Below are positions 29,401 through 39,648 of a stretch of DNA of 64,000 nucleotides, piece after piece. Where the stretch lies: assembly GCF_000508165.1 (NCBI RefSeq), contig NZ_AYOZ01000001.1, positions 310,001 through 374,000 of the forward strand. The letters run 5' to 3'. The position numbers and the translations under genes were made by a program. Source of the stretch: Marinomonas profundimaris (lineage in GTDB: Bacteria > Pseudomonadota > Gammaproteobacteria > Pseudomonadales > Marinomonadaceae). How positions within the stretch are numbered: the first letter of the stretch is position 1; each line of letters starts with the position of its first letter. The notes beneath the pieces are model-generated. The model did not search any database, was not told the DNA's origin, and saw only the letters and a list, made by a program, of their open reading frames with translations.

Positions 29401-31281
29401 ATGAGTCGTCGGCATCAAAACTTCCGTAATTATCGTCAAGAGCAGCAGCTCACACAGCGTCGTGTGCTAGCTTCTGCTGTTTTTGTTCTACTGTTAGCCG
29501 TCGTGCTAATGGCTCGTTTATTCTATCTTCAAGTTATAGAACACAAGTTGTATCAAACCAAAGCGGACGATAACCGAGTGATGTTGGTGACAGAGCCGCC
29601 ACCGAGAGGTTTGATCTATGATCGCAATGGTGTTGTATTGGCCGATAATCGCCCAATACACAGTTTGACGGTTATACCTGAACGAGTTACTGATTTCCCT
29701 CAATTAAAACAAATGCTTTCTGGCATTATCGATATTAGTGATAGTGAATGGGAAGACTTTGAAGACAGGCGCAAAGAATACCGTCGTCCTTACCAATCCC
29801 TCACATTAAAATCTCAGCTCACAGACGAAGAGTGGGCTAGGGTGTCAGTCGACTTATATAAACTTGACGGTGTTCAAGTGGAAGCGCAGTTAACACGCTA
29901 TTACCCGTTCGGTGAGGCATTTGCTCATGCGATTGGCTACGTTGGTCGAATTACCTCGAAAGACCTGGAGAGAGTGGATAAGGAAGCCTATCAAGGCGCT
30001 TTGTTTATCGGCAAAACAGGTGTTGAGGGCTTTTATGAGAAAACGCTGTTTGGTGAGGCGGGGCTTAGTAAAGTTGAGGTTAATGCTCGTGGTCGTATTA
30101 TGTCTGAGCTTGAAAGGCAAAACCCGACACCCGGGAAAGATTTGCATTTGTATCTTGACGCTAGATTGCAGCAATATGCCTATGATCTTTTGGGGGATTA
30201 CACAGGATCTGTTGTAGCCATAGACCCGACGACCGGTGGGATTCTAGTGCTGGTTTCGAAGCCTGGTTATAACCCTAATTTATTTGTTCGAGGTATTTCT
30301 GTAAAAGATTATACCGCCCTTCGTACATCCAAAAAACTTCCTCTTTTTAATCGTGCATTACGTGGAGGGTACCCGCCAGCGTCTACGATAAAACCCTTTA
30401 TGGCGTTGGCAGGTCTTGAATATGGTTTTGCGTCTTGGACGGAACGATATTTTGCCAAAGGCTACTATCAAATCAACCCTGATGGACGTCGCTACCGAGA
30501 TTGGAAGCGAACTGGACATGGTTGGATCAATTTAGAGCGCTCCATTATTGAATCTGTAGACACGTATTATTATCAGTTGGCCAACAAAATGGGCATTACG
30601 CCAATTCATAATTTTTTAACGCGTTTTGGTTTTGGTCAAAGTAATTTGCTGGATTTGAATGGCGAGAGCAATGGTTTATTGCCATCCAATGAATGGAAGA
30701 AAGCCAAATACAAGGAGCCTTGGTATCCGGGAGATTCGGTGAATGTTGGTATAGGGCAAGGGTTTATGGTGGCGACCCCATTGCAGATTGCTTCTGCGAC
30801 GTCAGCACTTGCTAGTAAAGGGCATTATTTTTACCCGCGTATGACTCGCTTGATAGGGGAGCAACCCGTGGAATTTGAAAGTGGCCTCGGCGGTGAGCAC
30901 GATATCGTTTTGAAAGACCAACGGAATTGGGATCGCATGAGAGATGCAATGCGAAAAGTTATCACAGACTCGCATGGGACGGCGCGACGTCTACAGGGAA
31001 CGGACTACGATATTGCGGGCAAGACAGGAACAGGTCAAGTATTCAGTTTGCAAGAAGATGAAGAGTATGACTCTGAAAAACTAGCGAAACGCTTACATGA
31101 CCATGCGCTATTTATCGGTTTTGCTCCGGCTCAAAACCCTAAGATTTCCGTATTTGCTATTTTTGAAAACGGCGGAAGCAGCTCTAAACCCGCAGACTTA
31201 ACTCGACAACTGTTTGATGCCTACTTACACGATGATTACCCTGACCGTTATGACTATTTAAAAGGGAAGCAAAATGACTGA
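29401..31281 (+). CDS. mrdA: Penicillin-binding protein 2 (elongasome transpeptidase)
   Basis: Cross-links peptidoglycan during cell elongation. About 626 residues: N-terminal membrane anchor (about 22-45), pedestal domain with PPPRGLIYDRNG, transpeptidase with S-x-x-K as STIK (Ser near 328), SxD (SVDTYYYQL) and KTG in IAGKTGTGQV. A TTG at 29398 is in frame, but ATG 29401 has GGAGG five bases upstream and is preferred. Overlaps rodA by eight bases, consistent with production of the PBP2-RodA pair. Confidence 0.97.
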   Translation: MSRRHQNFRNYRQEQQLTQRRVLASAVFVLLLAVVLMARLFYLQVIEHKLYQTKADDNRVMLVTEPPPRGLIYDRNGVVLADNRPIHSLTVIPERVTDFPQLKQMLSGIIDISDSEWEDFEDRRKEYRRPYQSLTLKSQLTDEEWARVSVDLYKLDGVQVEAQLTRYYPFGEAFAHAIGYVGRITSKDLERVDKEAYQGALFIGKTGVEGFYEKTLFGEAGLSKVEVNARGRIMSELERQNPTPGKDLHLYLDARLQQYAYDLLGDYTGSVVAIDPTTGGILVLVSKPGYNPNLFVRGISVKDYTALRTSKKLPLFNRALRGGYPPASTIKPFMALAGLEYGFASWTERYFAKGYYQINPDGRRYRDWKRTGHGWINLERSIIESVDTYYYQLANKMGITPIHNFLTRFGFGQSNLLDLNGESNGLLPSNEWKKAKYKEPWYPGDSVNVGIGQGFMVATPLQIASATSALASKGHYFYPRMTRLIGEQPVEFESGLGGEHDIVLKDQRNWDRMRDAMRKVITDSHGTARRLQGTDYDIAGKTGTGQVFSLQEDEEYDSEKLAKRLHDHALFIGFAPAQNPKISVFAIFENGGSSSKPADLTRQLFDAYLHDDYPDRYDYLKGKQND

Positions 31282-32395
31282 GAGCTTTTATCGTAGAGCC
31301 TTGTCTTTTACCAATGCCCGTTTATGGAAGTTGGTGCATGTTGATGTATTGCTAATGGGCGCCTTATTGTTGCTGATAGGGGGCGGGCTGTTTATTTTAT
31401 ATTCTGCGTCTGGCCAAAATGTTGCCATGGTAGAAAGGCAGTCATTTCGACTCGTAATTGGTTTGCTGGTTTGTGTGGGATTGGCACAGTTGCCTCCCAA
31501 ATATATGCGTCGTGCTTCCCCTGCATTGTTTATTTTTATCACGGTTCTCCTTGTGGGGGTGTTGTTGTTTGGGGTTGGGGCGAAAGGTGCCCAGCGTTGG
31601 TTGGCTTTGCCAGGAGGTTTACGCTTTCAGCCTTCGGAGATTATGAAAATTGTCATGCCAATGATGATTGCTTGGTATTTTTCAGATAGACAGCTTCCGC
31701 CAAATTTCAAACACATTTTGACCGTTCTAGGTTTAATTGTTTTACCCGTGTTGATTATTGCTAAGCAACCGGATCTAGGAACGTCTTTATTGGTGGCTGT
31801 TTCAGGTATTTTTGTGTTGTTTCTGGCGGGGCTCCGGTGGCGGTATATTTTGGGTGCTACTGCGGTTGCTCCGATTGCCGGTTATGTATTGTGGCAATTT
31901 ATGCACGATTATCAGCGCCAACGTGTATTAACCTTCTTAAACCCAGAGAGTGATCCTCTTGGGTCAGGCTGGAATATCATACAATCCAAAACGGCGATTG
32001 GTTCGGGTGGCCTTTATGGTAAAGGTTGGTTAGAAGGAACTCAGGCTCAATTGGATTTTTTACCGGAAAGTCACACGGATTTTATCATTGCAGTGCTTGC
32101 TGAAGAGTTTGGCATGCTTGGTTGTGGGGTGTTGATTTTTGCGTATTTACTGGTGATCGCGCGAGGCTTGTACATTTCCGCAAATGCAGCCGATAACTAT
32201 GCACGACTTCTTGCCGGCAGTTTGACGCTGACCTTTTTTGTTTACATGTTTGTAAATATTGGCATGGTGTCAGGTATTCTGCCTGTTGTTGGGGTACCCT
32301 TACCGCTCGTTAGTTATGGTGGTACTTCTATTATTACTATCATGGCGACATTTGGTATTCTCATGTCTATACAAACACACAAAAGGGCAAGGTAA
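31274..32395 (+). CDS. rodA: RodA peptidoglycan glycosyltransferase (SEDS)
   Basis: Polymerises lipid II in the elongasome with PBP2. The 373-residue SEDS protein has about ten membrane segments and the conserved set KGAQRWL, F-Q-P-S-E, KQPDLGTSL (with the essential Asp), LDFLPESHTDFIIAVLAEEFG and LPLVSYGGTSI. It starts inside mrdA and its stop overlaps the ATG of mltB (TAATG), so the genes are translationally coupled. ATG 31274. Confidence 0.97.
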   Translation: MTESFYRRALSFTNARLWKLVHVDVLLMGALLLLIGGGLFILYSASGQNVAMVERQSFRLVIGLLVCVGLAQLPPKYMRRASPALFIFITVLLVGVLLFGVGAKGAQRWLALPGGLRFQPSEIMKIVMPMMIAWYFSDRQLPPNFKHILTVLGLIVLPVLIIAKQPDLGTSLLVAVSGIFVLFLAGLRWRYILGATAVAPIAGYVLWQFMHDYQRQRVLTFLNPESDPLGSGWNIIQSKTAIGSGGLYGKGWLEGTQAQLDFLPESHTDFIIAVLAEEFGMLGCGVLIFAYLLVIARGLYISANAADNYARLLAGSLTLTFFVYMFVNIGMVSGILPVVGVPLPLVSYGGTSIITIMATFGILMSIQTHKRAR

Positions 32396-33450
32396 TGATT
32401 AAGCAATCTATATTGTTCATTTTAACGCTTAGTCTTGCGGCGTGCAGTGGTGTAGAACATTCTACATTGCCTTCTCATTCAGGTGTGAGCGACACACTGC
32501 TTGAAGATATGCCTAAAGAATGGGCAAATTCCTATGCGGGCAACCCTGAAGTTCAGCGGTTTATTAATCGCTTAGTGAAAGAACATAACTACGATAAAGC
32601 TCGTTTGGAATTGGCTTTTTCACACATTCAACTTCGTCCGAAAGTGATTGAAAAATCCGATAATCAGCCCGAAGTAATAACGCCTTACTATGAATATAAA
32701 ACTCGGTTTGTGAACGATGATAGGGCAAGTTTGGGTCGTGAGTTTTCAAAGCGAAACGCGGCATGGTTGAATAAAGCAGAGCAAGAGTTTGGTGTCGAAT
32801 CCAATGTGATTGTGGCTTTGATAGGGGTGGAAACCTATTACGGACGCATTACAGGATCGAAGGATGTGTTTACTTCGTTGACGACCTTGGCATTTGATTA
32901 CCCGAGGCGTAAAGAATACTTTCAAAGTGAGTTAGAAGCCTATTTGTTGCTGGCTCGTAAAGAAGGTTGGAACATAGGGGAAACTAAAGGTTCTTACAGT
33001 GGCGCGATGGGAATGGTGCAGTTTATGCCCAGTAACTATCAGAAATTGGCCATAGATTATGATGAAAATGGCCATATTGATTTATGGGGCTCAGAAGCCG
33101 ACGCCATTGGCAGTGTGGCCAATTACCTAAGACATCATGGTTGGAAAACGGCTCAGCCTTGGTTTGTCACTGCGCATGTTGCGGATCAGGATAAGGTCGT
33201 GGACGACATCAATCGTGGAAGAGTGCCGACGACGGACATGGCGACTTGGTCATCGTTAGATGTATTGCCAACTCAACCTTTTGTGCTTCAAAAAACAGGT
33301 CTTATTGGTCTGCGTACAGGTCCAGATGAAGTGTCTTTTTGGTTGGCCTATGAAAACTTTTTTACCATTATGGATTACAACCCGAGTCGACGATATGCGA
33401 TGTCAGTGTTGGAACTTGCTCAGAGTATAGGAAACTATGAAAGCCATTAA
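32395..33450 (+). CDS. mltB: Membrane-bound lytic murein transglycosylase B
   Basis: Outer-membrane lipoprotein that cleaves glycan strands with 1,6-anhydro ends. The lipobox LAAC puts the lipidated Cys at 17. The 351-residue body has the GH103 catalytic Glu in IGVETYYGR, and SYSGAMGMVQFMPSNY and DLWGSEADAIGSVANYL. It overlaps rodA by one base and rlpA by 14 bases. Positioning beside rodA and rlpA fits wall remodelling during elongation and division. Confidence 0.95.
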   Translation: MIKQSILFILTLSLAACSGVEHSTLPSHSGVSDTLLEDMPKEWANSYAGNPEVQRFINRLVKEHNYDKARLELAFSHIQLRPKVIEKSDNQPEVITPYYEYKTRFVNDDRASLGREFSKRNAAWLNKAEQEFGVESNVIVALIGVETYYGRITGSKDVFTSLTTLAFDYPRRKEYFQSELEAYLLLARKEGWNIGETKGSYSGAMGMVQFMPSNYQKLAIDYDENGHIDLWGSEADAIGSVANYLRHHGWKTAQPWFVTAHVADQDKVVDDINRGRVPTTDMATWSSLDVLPTQPFVLQKTGLIGLRTGPDEVSFWLAYENFFTIMDYNPSRRYAMSVLELAQSIGNYESH

Positions 33451-34372
33451 CATACTGTTTATTGCCAGTATAAGTTTGCTGCTACTAAATGGTTGTATGA
33501 GTACGCGTCATGTATTGGGAAAAGACAATATAGACTACGACAAGGCCTCTGCGGGCGGCCGCTACTCTATTTTACAAGATCATGCGCCAACGGGAGACAT
33601 TAAAGTCGACCACCTTCCTGATTTAGTGCCGAGATGGGAGGCAAAAACCCGTGGCGGCAATAAAAGCCCTTATGAAGTTTGGGGTAAGAAATATTGGGTA
33701 ATGGATTCAGCTCAAGGATATGTTGCGGAAGGTACTGCGTCTTGGTACGGGAAGAAATTCCATGGGCATAAAACCTCAAATGGGGAAATATATGATATGT
33801 ATGCCTTCTCGGCTGCGCATAAATCGCTCCCTTTGCCGACATTCCTTAAAGTGACGAACCTAGACAATCAGTTGTCTGTTATTGTTAGAGTGAATGATCG
33901 AGGGCCATTCCATGGCGACCGATTGATTGACCTTTCTTACGCCGCTGCAGCTCGATTGGGCTACCATAAAAAAGGTTTGGCGCGGGTTCGTATTGAAGCA
34001 ATTACGCCAGCTAGAGGGCAGACTTATACGCCATCAAAAGCAGCGGAGAAGGTGGATGAAGTTACGCCAGAAGCCTTGCCAGCAAAAGCTTCTACGGCTT
34101 TACCGGGCGGTGCTTCGAATGCGACATCTGAACTGGTATTTTCTCACCTTCAATTAGGCGCGTTTAGCGCGGAAGACTCTGCCGATCGATTGAAACTCCG
34201 TCTGTTTGAAGCATTTGATACAAGCGTAAATGTGTTGGTCAACAAGCAAGAGGATGGTTTGTACAAGGTATTAGTCGGACCGTTTAGCAATGCCGCTGAA
34301 TTAGATGAGTGGCAGAAAAAATTACAGCAAGAAGGTTTTGGTGACCCTGTCAGGGTGGCTTTAATTCCTTAA
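33437..34372 (+). CDS. rlpA: Septal lytic transglycosylase RlpA
   Basis: Lipoprotein (lipobox LNGC, Cys20) that cleaves denuded glycan strands at the septum in Pseudomonas. A double-psi beta-barrel domain (about 90-190) has GTASWYGKKFHGHKTSNGE and VRVNDRGPFHGDRLIDLS. A linker rich in Ala/Pro/Lys follows, then a C-terminal SPOR domain (about 232-311; LQLGAFSAEDSADRL, VLVGPFSNAAEL) that binds denuded peptidoglycan. 311 residues, ATG 33437 inside mltB. Confidence 0.95.
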   Translation: MKAINILFIASISLLLLNGCMSTRHVLGKDNIDYDKASAGGRYSILQDHAPTGDIKVDHLPDLVPRWEAKTRGGNKSPYEVWGKKYWVMDSAQGYVAEGTASWYGKKFHGHKTSNGEIYDMYAFSAAHKSLPLPTFLKVTNLDNQLSVIVRVNDRGPFHGDRLIDLSYAAAARLGYHKKGLARVRIEAITPARGQTYTPSKAAEKVDEVTPEALPAKASTALPGGASNATSELVFSHLQLGAFSAEDSADRLKLRLFEAFDTSVNVLVNKQEDGLYKVLVGPFSNAAELDEWQKKLQQEGFGDPVRVALIP

Positions 34373-34448
34373 GTACTCTTTGTTTGGGCTAGAGATTAAT
34401 AGAGTGCTCTAGTATCATTTATTCACATTTTTTAAGAAGACGATTTTT

Positions 34449-35603
34449 TTGAGCATGAAAAAATTCCTAGTTACTTTATCCCTAGTCATTTGTTTTGTTA
34501 GCGGCTCTGTATTTGCCGCCCCTTCTCTCATTCCTGCACCGCCACAATTGTCTGCAAGCAGCTATATTTTATTGGATGCTTACACGGGCGATATTTTGGT
34601 TAATCATAATGCGGATCAAGCCTTGCCGCCAGCCAGTCTGACTAAATTGATGACGGCTTATATCATCGAATATGAGCTTGCTCGTGGTAATTTGTCATTA
34701 GATGATATGGTAAATATCAGCGAAAAGGCTTGGAGAATGGAAGGTTCTCGTATGTTTATACGAGAAGGGACTCAAGTAAAATTAGAAGACTTGATGCGCG
34801 GTATCATTATTCAGTCTGGTAATGATGCGAGTGTGGCGGCGGCGGAGCATATTGCGGGAAGTGAATCAGCCTTCGCTGATTTAATGAATCAGCATGCACA
34901 GCTACTTGGAATGGTGAATACGCATTTTGTGAACGCAACGGGCTTTCCTGTTGAAGATCATTATTCCAGTGCGCATGATTTGGCTAAATTAGCCCGTGCG
35001 ACGATTTTGCAGTTCCCAGAAAATTTCAGTATGTATTCTGAGAAGGACTTTACTTACAATAATATTCGCCAGCCTAACCGCAACAAGTTGTTGTGGAGAG
35101 ACAAAACAGTAGATGGTTTGAAAACAGGCCATACTGATGCGGCGGGTTATTGTTTGGCTGCCACAGCAGTACGAAATGGCACACGTTTGATTACCGTTGT
35201 TATGGGGACAAAATCGGATGCTGCTCGCGCTGCGGAATCTCAAAAATTATTGGATTATGGTTTTAGATACTATGAAACACGTAAGTTATACAGTCGTGGA
35301 CAAGTAGTAAATAATGCCCGTGTTTGGGGTGGTAGTGAATCGAATGTGAAGGTCGGATTTGCTGATGATGTTCTTGTGACTATGCCGCGTCAGCAAGGGG
35401 CTTCAATTCCAGCGACACTCGATATGCAAAAAGAAATTATTGCACCTATCGCGGTTGGTGATGTATTGGGTAAAATTGTTGTTGGCTCAGAGGGTAACAT
35501 CTTATTGGAGCGTTCTGTTGTCGCGCTCGAAGCGGTAGAAGAAGGCGGTTTCTTCAAACGCATGTTTGATAAGATAAAACTCTTTTTCATGAAATTGTTT
35601 TAA
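34449..35603 (+). CDS. dacA: D-alanyl-D-alanine carboxypeptidase (PBP5/6 type)
   Basis: Periplasmic penicillin-binding protein that trims the terminal D-Ala of pentapeptides. About 384 residues: signal peptide cleaved after VFA (about 23), S-x-x-K as SLTK (Ser63), SGN in IIQSGNDASVA, KTG in DGLKTGHTDAAGY, a C-terminal PBP5 beta domain and an amphipathic anchor (FFKRMFDKIKLFFMKLF). The start is TTG 34449 (AAGAAGA eight bases upstream) or ATG 34455, two codons later. Only DUF493 and the lip genes follow. Confidence 0.95.
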   Translation: MSMKKFLVTLSLVICFVSGSVFAAPSLIPAPPQLSASSYILLDAYTGDILVNHNADQALPPASLTKLMTAYIIEYELARGNLSLDDMVNISEKAWRMEGSRMFIREGTQVKLEDLMRGIIIQSGNDASVAAAEHIAGSESAFADLMNQHAQLLGMVNTHFVNATGFPVEDHYSSAHDLAKLARATILQFPENFSMYSEKDFTYNNIRQPNRNKLLWRDKTVDGLKTGHTDAAGYCLAATAVRNGTRLITVVMGTKSDAARAAESQKLLDYGFRYYETRKLYSRGQVVNNARVWGGSESNVKVGFADDVLVTMPRQQGASIPATLDMQKEIIAPIAVGDVLGKIVVGSEGNILLERSVVALEAVEEGGFFKRMFDKIKLFFMKLF

Positions 35604-35628
35604 GCCTGAATGGGCGAATGGTAGGTTA

Positions 35629-35934
35629 ATGGCACTTATTACAAAAGACGGTGATCAGGCTGAGAAAGCAGTAGATGCACCCAAAATAGAATTTCCTTGC
35701 GACAATTATGTCATCAAAGTGGTTTCGCTTGATGTGGATGGTATTCATGCGGAAATAACACAGCGTCTGCTTATTCATGCGCCTGAAATGGACACAAACG
35801 CAGAGGGTGTGAATCGCTCTAGCAAAGGTCGTTTTGTTAGCTATAGTTTCCGAATAGTGGCGCACAGTGAAGCTCAATTATCGGCGTTGCATCGTGATTT
35901 GATGGCGATTGAAGCCGTTAAGATGGTCATGTAG
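35629..35934 (+). CDS. DUF493 (YbeD-like) protein
   Basis: A 101-residue ACT-like fold protein of the YbeD family, with P-C-D-N-Y-V-I-K-V near residue 24 and S-K-G-R-F-V-S-Y-S-F in the middle. Its location between dacA and lipB is conserved through gammaproteobacteria. It resembles an ACT regulatory domain, but its biochemical role is not established. GTAGG lies before the ATG, and its stop directly abuts the lipB ATG with no gap. Confidence 0.92.
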   Translation: MALITKDGDQAEKAVDAPKIEFPCDNYVIKVVSLDVDGIHAEITQRLLIHAPEMDTNAEGVNRSSKGRFVSYSFRIVAHSEAQLSALHRDLMAIEAVKMVM

Positions 35935-36579
35935 ATGGCGCTTGATTTAATAGGTCGTGACTTAGGTGTTGTTGAGTACGCCGACACATGGGAGCGAATG
36001 AAACATTTCACTCAGACTCGTTCAAAGGACGATGCTGATGAAATTTGGTTGTTGGAACACCCATCTTTATTCACACAAGGCCAAGCTGGCAAGGAAGAGC
36101 ACTTGTTGGCCCCCGGTGATATTCCGGTGATTCAGGTCGACCGAGGTGGTCAGGTCACGTATCATGGGCCAGGTCAATTGGTGGCTTATGTTCTCATTGA
36201 TCTAAAGCGCCTTGGAATAGGCGTTCGTGATTTGGTGAATGTGCTTGAAAACTCTGTGGTTCATACTTTGAAAATGAACTCAATTGAAGCATATGCAAAG
36301 CCAGATGCACCAGGTGTTTATGTGGACGAACAAAAAATCGCATCATTAGGGTTGCGTGTTCGCAGAGGTTGTTCATTTCATGGACTTGCCTTAAATGTTG
36401 ATATGGATCTCACCCCATTTAATCGTATTAACCCGTGTGGCTATCAAGGCTTACAGATGGTTGATATGAAACGTCTAAACAAAGATGTAACTTTATCGAA
36501 TGTTAAAGTTCAGTTGGCGAATCAGCTGGCTGAACAACTCGGATATACCTATCCGACTATCCAACAAGGGTGGAAATAG
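35935..36579 (+). CDS. lipB: Octanoyl-ACP:protein N-octanoyltransferase LipB
   Basis: Moves octanoate from ACP to lipoyl domains. At 214 residues it contains [16 protein letters not shown], the catalytic Lys in [11 protein letters not shown] and the catalytic Cys in [12 protein letters not shown]. Starts immediately after DUF493 and ends one base before the lipA ATG, so the three are a tight transcription unit. Confidence 0.97.
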   Translation: MALDLIGRDLGVVEYADTWERMKHFTQTRSKDDADEIWLLEHPSLFTQGQAGKEEHLLAPGDIPVIQVDRGGQVTYHGPGQLVAYVLIDLKRLGIGVRDLVNVLENSVVHTLKMNSIEAYAKPDAPGVYVDEQKIASLGLRVRRGCSFHGLALNVDMDLTPFNRINPCGYQGLQMVDMKRLNKDVTLSNVKVQLANQLAEQLGYTYPTIQQGWK

Positions 36580-36580
36580 A

Positions 36581-37540
36581 ATGACTGCAGAACGCAAGCG
36601 CGTTGTCCAAGGGGAAAAACTACGCGGTGCCGATAAAATGGCGCGTATTCCTATTAAGATTGTTCCAACAGAAGAGATTCCTAGGAAGCCAGATTGGCTT
36701 CGTGTTCGTATGCCAGCCTCGCCTGAGATCGCTCGTATTAAAGCCACGTTGCGTGAGCATAAATTAGCGTCTGTTTGTGAAGAAGCGAATTGCCCGAACT
36801 TAGGTGAATGTTTCAGTAATGGTACGGCTACTTTCATGATTATGGGTGAAATTTGTACCCGTCGCTGTCCTTTCTGTGATGTGGCCCATGGTCGCCCGAA
36901 TCCGTTGAAAGAAGATGAGCCTAAAGAGTTGGCGGCCGCTATTCGCGATATGAAGCTCAAATATGTAGTGATTACCTCTGTCGATCGTGATGACCTTCGT
37001 GATGGTGGTGCGCAGCATTTTGTTGAATGTATCCGAGAGACTCGCGCGGAAAGTCCAAACATTGAAATTGAGACGCTTGTGCCTGATTTCCGTGGCAGAA
37101 TGGATGTTGCAGTTGATACGTTATCTATCGCGCCGCCTGATGTGTTCAACCATAACTTGGAATCTATCCCACGTTTATATCGCCAAGTGCGACCGGGTTC
37201 GGATTATCAGTGGTCATTGGACCTATTGAAAAATTTCAAAGATCGTTGTCCTGATGTACCAACTAAATCTGGTTTGATGGTTGGTATGGGTGAAACGTTT
37301 GAAGAAATTGTGGAAGTGCTAAAAGACTTGAGAGCGCACAATGTTGATATGTTGACCATCGGTCAGTATTTGCAACCGTCTAAGCATCATTTCCCAATGG
37401 CACGCTTTGTACCACCTGAAGAATTTGCTCGTTATGAGCAGGTGGCAAAAGACTTAGGCTTTAAGCATGCAGCGTGTGGACCTTTGGTCCGTTCGTCTTA
37501 TCACGCAGACAAGCAAGCACATGGCGAACGCGTTTCTTAA
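36581..37540 (+). CDS. lipA: Lipoyl synthase LipA
   Basis: Radical-SAM enzyme inserting two sulfurs into the octanoyl chain. The radical cluster motif C-x3-C-x2-C is [10 protein letters not shown] and the auxiliary cluster motif C-x4-C-x5-C is [12 protein letters not shown]. The C-terminal Ser ligand region [12 protein letters not shown] is also present. The open frame runs back to 36500 within lipB, but ATG 36581 (MTAERKR) is the likely start and gives 319 residues, normal for LipA. A strong terminator follows. Confidence 0.97.
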   Translation: MTAERKRVVQGEKLRGADKMARIPIKIVPTEEIPRKPDWLRVRMPASPEIARIKATLREHKLASVCEEANCPNLGECFSNGTATFMIMGEICTRRCPFCDVAHGRPNPLKEDEPKELAAAIRDMKLKYVVITSVDRDDLRDGGAQHFVECIRETRAESPNIEIETLVPDFRGRMDVAVDTLSIAPPDVFNHNLESIPRLYRQVRPGSDYQWSLDLLKNFKDRCPDVPTKSGLMVGMGETFEEIVEVLKDLRAHNVDMLTIGQYLQPSKHHFPMARFVPPEEFARYEQVAKDLGFKHAACGPLVRSSYHADKQAHGERVS

Positions 37541-37559
37541 TGTGTTCGACGGCTACATT

Positions 37560-37597
37560 AAAGCGGAGTTAAGATATTTCTTAGCCCCGCTTTTTTT
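37560..37597 (+). terminator. Intrinsic terminator after lipA
   Basis: AAAGCGG...TTAAG pairs with CTTAG..CCGCTTT around ATATTT, with two non-canonical positions, followed by a seven-T run ending at 37597. Confidence 0.8.
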
Positions 37598-37692
37598 ATG
37601 CTAAAAGAAACTAAAATATATCTGTGTTTCACAATGATGTGCCTCTATAAAAAGGGCGCTAGTTTACAGTTCGTTAGATTTATGGAGATGAT

Positions 37693-39597
37693 ATGAAGCC
37701 TTGGTCAATCAAAGACTCTATGGAGCTTTACAATGTTAGTCATTGGAGCAGCGGTTTTTTTTCAATCAATGATAAAGGTCGAGTGATTGCTTTGCCTGAT
37801 AGGGAAAATAGCATTGATTTAACGGAGCTTTCTTCTGCACTGAAAGAGCAAGGGATCCCTTATCCGTGTCTTGTTCGATTTCCTAATATTCTTCATTCGC
37901 GCATTGAAAAAATCAGTAACTCCTTTCAGCAGGCGATAGAGCATTACGATTACCAAGCAAAATACGCCATTGTGTATCCAATTAAGGTCAATCAACAGCG
38001 ACGGGTTGTCGAAGAAATTGCAGCTTGTCAGCCGGATAATCCTTCTACCGTTGGGTTGGAGGCAGGCAGTAAGCCAGAATTGATGGCGGTGCTGGCGATG
38101 CATAAAAAAGCGGATGGCATCATCGTATGTAATGGCTATAAGGATCGAGAGTTTATTCATCTTGCCTTAATGGCTGAAAAGATGGGTCATCAGGTTTTTA
38201 TCGTTGTGGAAAAAATGCACGAGCTTGACTGGATTTTGGAGGAAGCCGAAAAAATTGGTGTTCAACCTCGCATTGGTATTCGTATTCGCTTGGCATCGAC
38301 ATGCACGACGCATTGGGGCAACAGCGGTGGTGAAAAATCTAAATTTGGTCTGACGACATCTCAACTATTGCGAGCTATTGATCGTTTACGTGAGCTTGGC
38401 TTGTTGCACTGCCTTGAATTAATTCATTTTCACCTTGGCTCACAAATTACCCGTATTCGTGATATTCAAAACAGTCTTAAAGAATGCGCTCGTTATTACG
38501 CAGAACTTCACCAAATGGGTGTTGAGGTTAAGTGGGTCGATGTTGGTGGTGGTTTGGGTGTCGACTATGAAGGTACTCGCTGTCAAAATGATTTCTCGGC
38601 CAATTACAGTATTGGTGAGTACGCCAATAATGTTGTGTTCGCTTTTCATAATGTGTGTGAGCAATACGAACTCCCACATCCGCATTTAATCTCTGAGTCT
38701 GGGCGCGCGGTTACGGCTCACCATGCCATGATGATTGCGGATGTTTTTTCGCATGGCGCTGAACACTTGCCTATTGAGGAGCCAGCGGATGACAGTGTGT
38801 TGGAGTTACAGCGACTGTGGAGCTCTTATCAAAGTTTAAAAGGTCAGGATGATGAAGAGAGTCGATCTTTGGTTGAGGTTTATCATGACTTGTTAGATGA
38901 CTTTAACGACAGTTTGGCCCTGTACAATCATGGCCAACTAAACCTTTCTCAAAGAGCGCAAGCGGAAAACCTTTTTCTTTCTGCATGTCGTAATTTGTTG
39001 CCTAGATTAGACAGCCGTAATAGAGGGCATCGTTCTGTTATCGATGAGTTGAATGAGCGTTTGGCTGAAAAATTGTTTGTTAACTTATCCGTCTTTCAAT
39101 CTATGCCAGATGCGTGGGGGATTGATCAATTGTTCCCTGTTCTGCCTTTGCAAGGGTTGGAACAAGCGCCTTCTTTTAGAGGAAAAATTCAAGATGTTAC
39201 CTGTGATTCAGATGGTTGCTTGTACAGCTATGTTGATGGTCAAGGTATTGAGTCATCTTTGCCATTGCCACCACCGCCAGCAAAAGGGGAAGACTATTTA
39301 ATGGGCTTTTTCTTGGTTGGGGCTTATCAAGAGACCTTGGGTGACTTGCATAATTTGTTTGGTGACACCTGTTCTGTTGATGTGTATTTGACCGACGATG
39401 GTTTTAGAATTGATCACGTTTTGAAGGGTGACAGTGTTCAGGATGTACTCAAATCGGTTAGCTATAATGAGCATGAATTAATGAAACGCTATCAAGATAA
39501 AGTGGCGTCAAGCCCATTGAGTCAAGATGAACAAGTTGCGCTTTTGGCAACCTATAAAAAAGTGCTTGAAGGCACAACGTATCTAACTCAGGTATAA
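37693..39597 (+). CDS. speA: Biosynthetic arginine decarboxylase
   Basis: Converts arginine to agmatine for polyamine synthesis. The 634-residue length and sequence are those of the SpeA fold-III PLP family: PLP Lys in YPIKVNQQRRVVEEI, the LEAGSKPEL motif, IHFHLGSQ, VDVGGGLGVDYEGT, ISESGRA and the C-terminal domain with CDSDGCLYSYVD (normally D-S-D-G). ATG 37693 with TGGAGATGAT upstream. A small hairpin, but no strong terminator, separates it from aguB, so the two may be co-transcribed. Confidence 0.97.
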   Translation: MKPWSIKDSMELYNVSHWSSGFFSINDKGRVIALPDRENSIDLTELSSALKEQGIPYPCLVRFPNILHSRIEKISNSFQQAIEHYDYQAKYAIVYPIKVNQQRRVVEEIAACQPDNPSTVGLEAGSKPELMAVLAMHKKADGIIVCNGYKDREFIHLALMAEKMGHQVFIVVEKMHELDWILEEAEKIGVQPRIGIRIRLASTCTTHWGNSGGEKSKFGLTTSQLLRAIDRLRELGLLHCLELIHFHLGSQITRIRDIQNSLKECARYYAELHQMGVEVKWVDVGGGLGVDYEGTRCQNDFSANYSIGEYANNVVFAFHNVCEQYELPHPHLISESGRAVTAHHAMMIADVFSHGAEHLPIEEPADDSVLELQRLWSSYQSLKGQDDEESRSLVEVYHDLLDDFNDSLALYNHGQLNLSQRAQAENLFLSACRNLLPRLDSRNRGHRSVIDELNERLAEKLFVNLSVFQSMPDAWGIDQLFPVLPLQGLEQAPSFRGKIQDVTCDSDGCLYSYVDGQGIESSLPLPPPPAKGEDYLMGFFLVGAYQETLGDLHNLFGDTCSVDVYLTDDGFRIDHVLKGDSVQDVLKSVSYNEHELMKRYQDKVASSPLSQDEQVALLATYKKVLEGTTYLTQV

Positions 39598-39648
39598 AAC
39601 ATACCGTTGTGTTAATGACGGTCCATACTTTTTTGGAGGTAGTGGAAA

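Noticed and set aside
34389..34412. CTAGAG/CTCTAG repeat before dacA
   Set aside because: Six-base arms in an AT-rich gap are likely by chance.
36500..36580. Start of lipA at 36500
   Set aside because: It lies inside lipB and adds residues absent from LipA; ATG 36581 matches the family length.
39603..39634. ACCGT/ACGGT hairpin between speA and aguB as a terminator
   Set aside because: Short stem, and the T-run directly borders the aguB ribosome-binding site; at most an attenuating structure.
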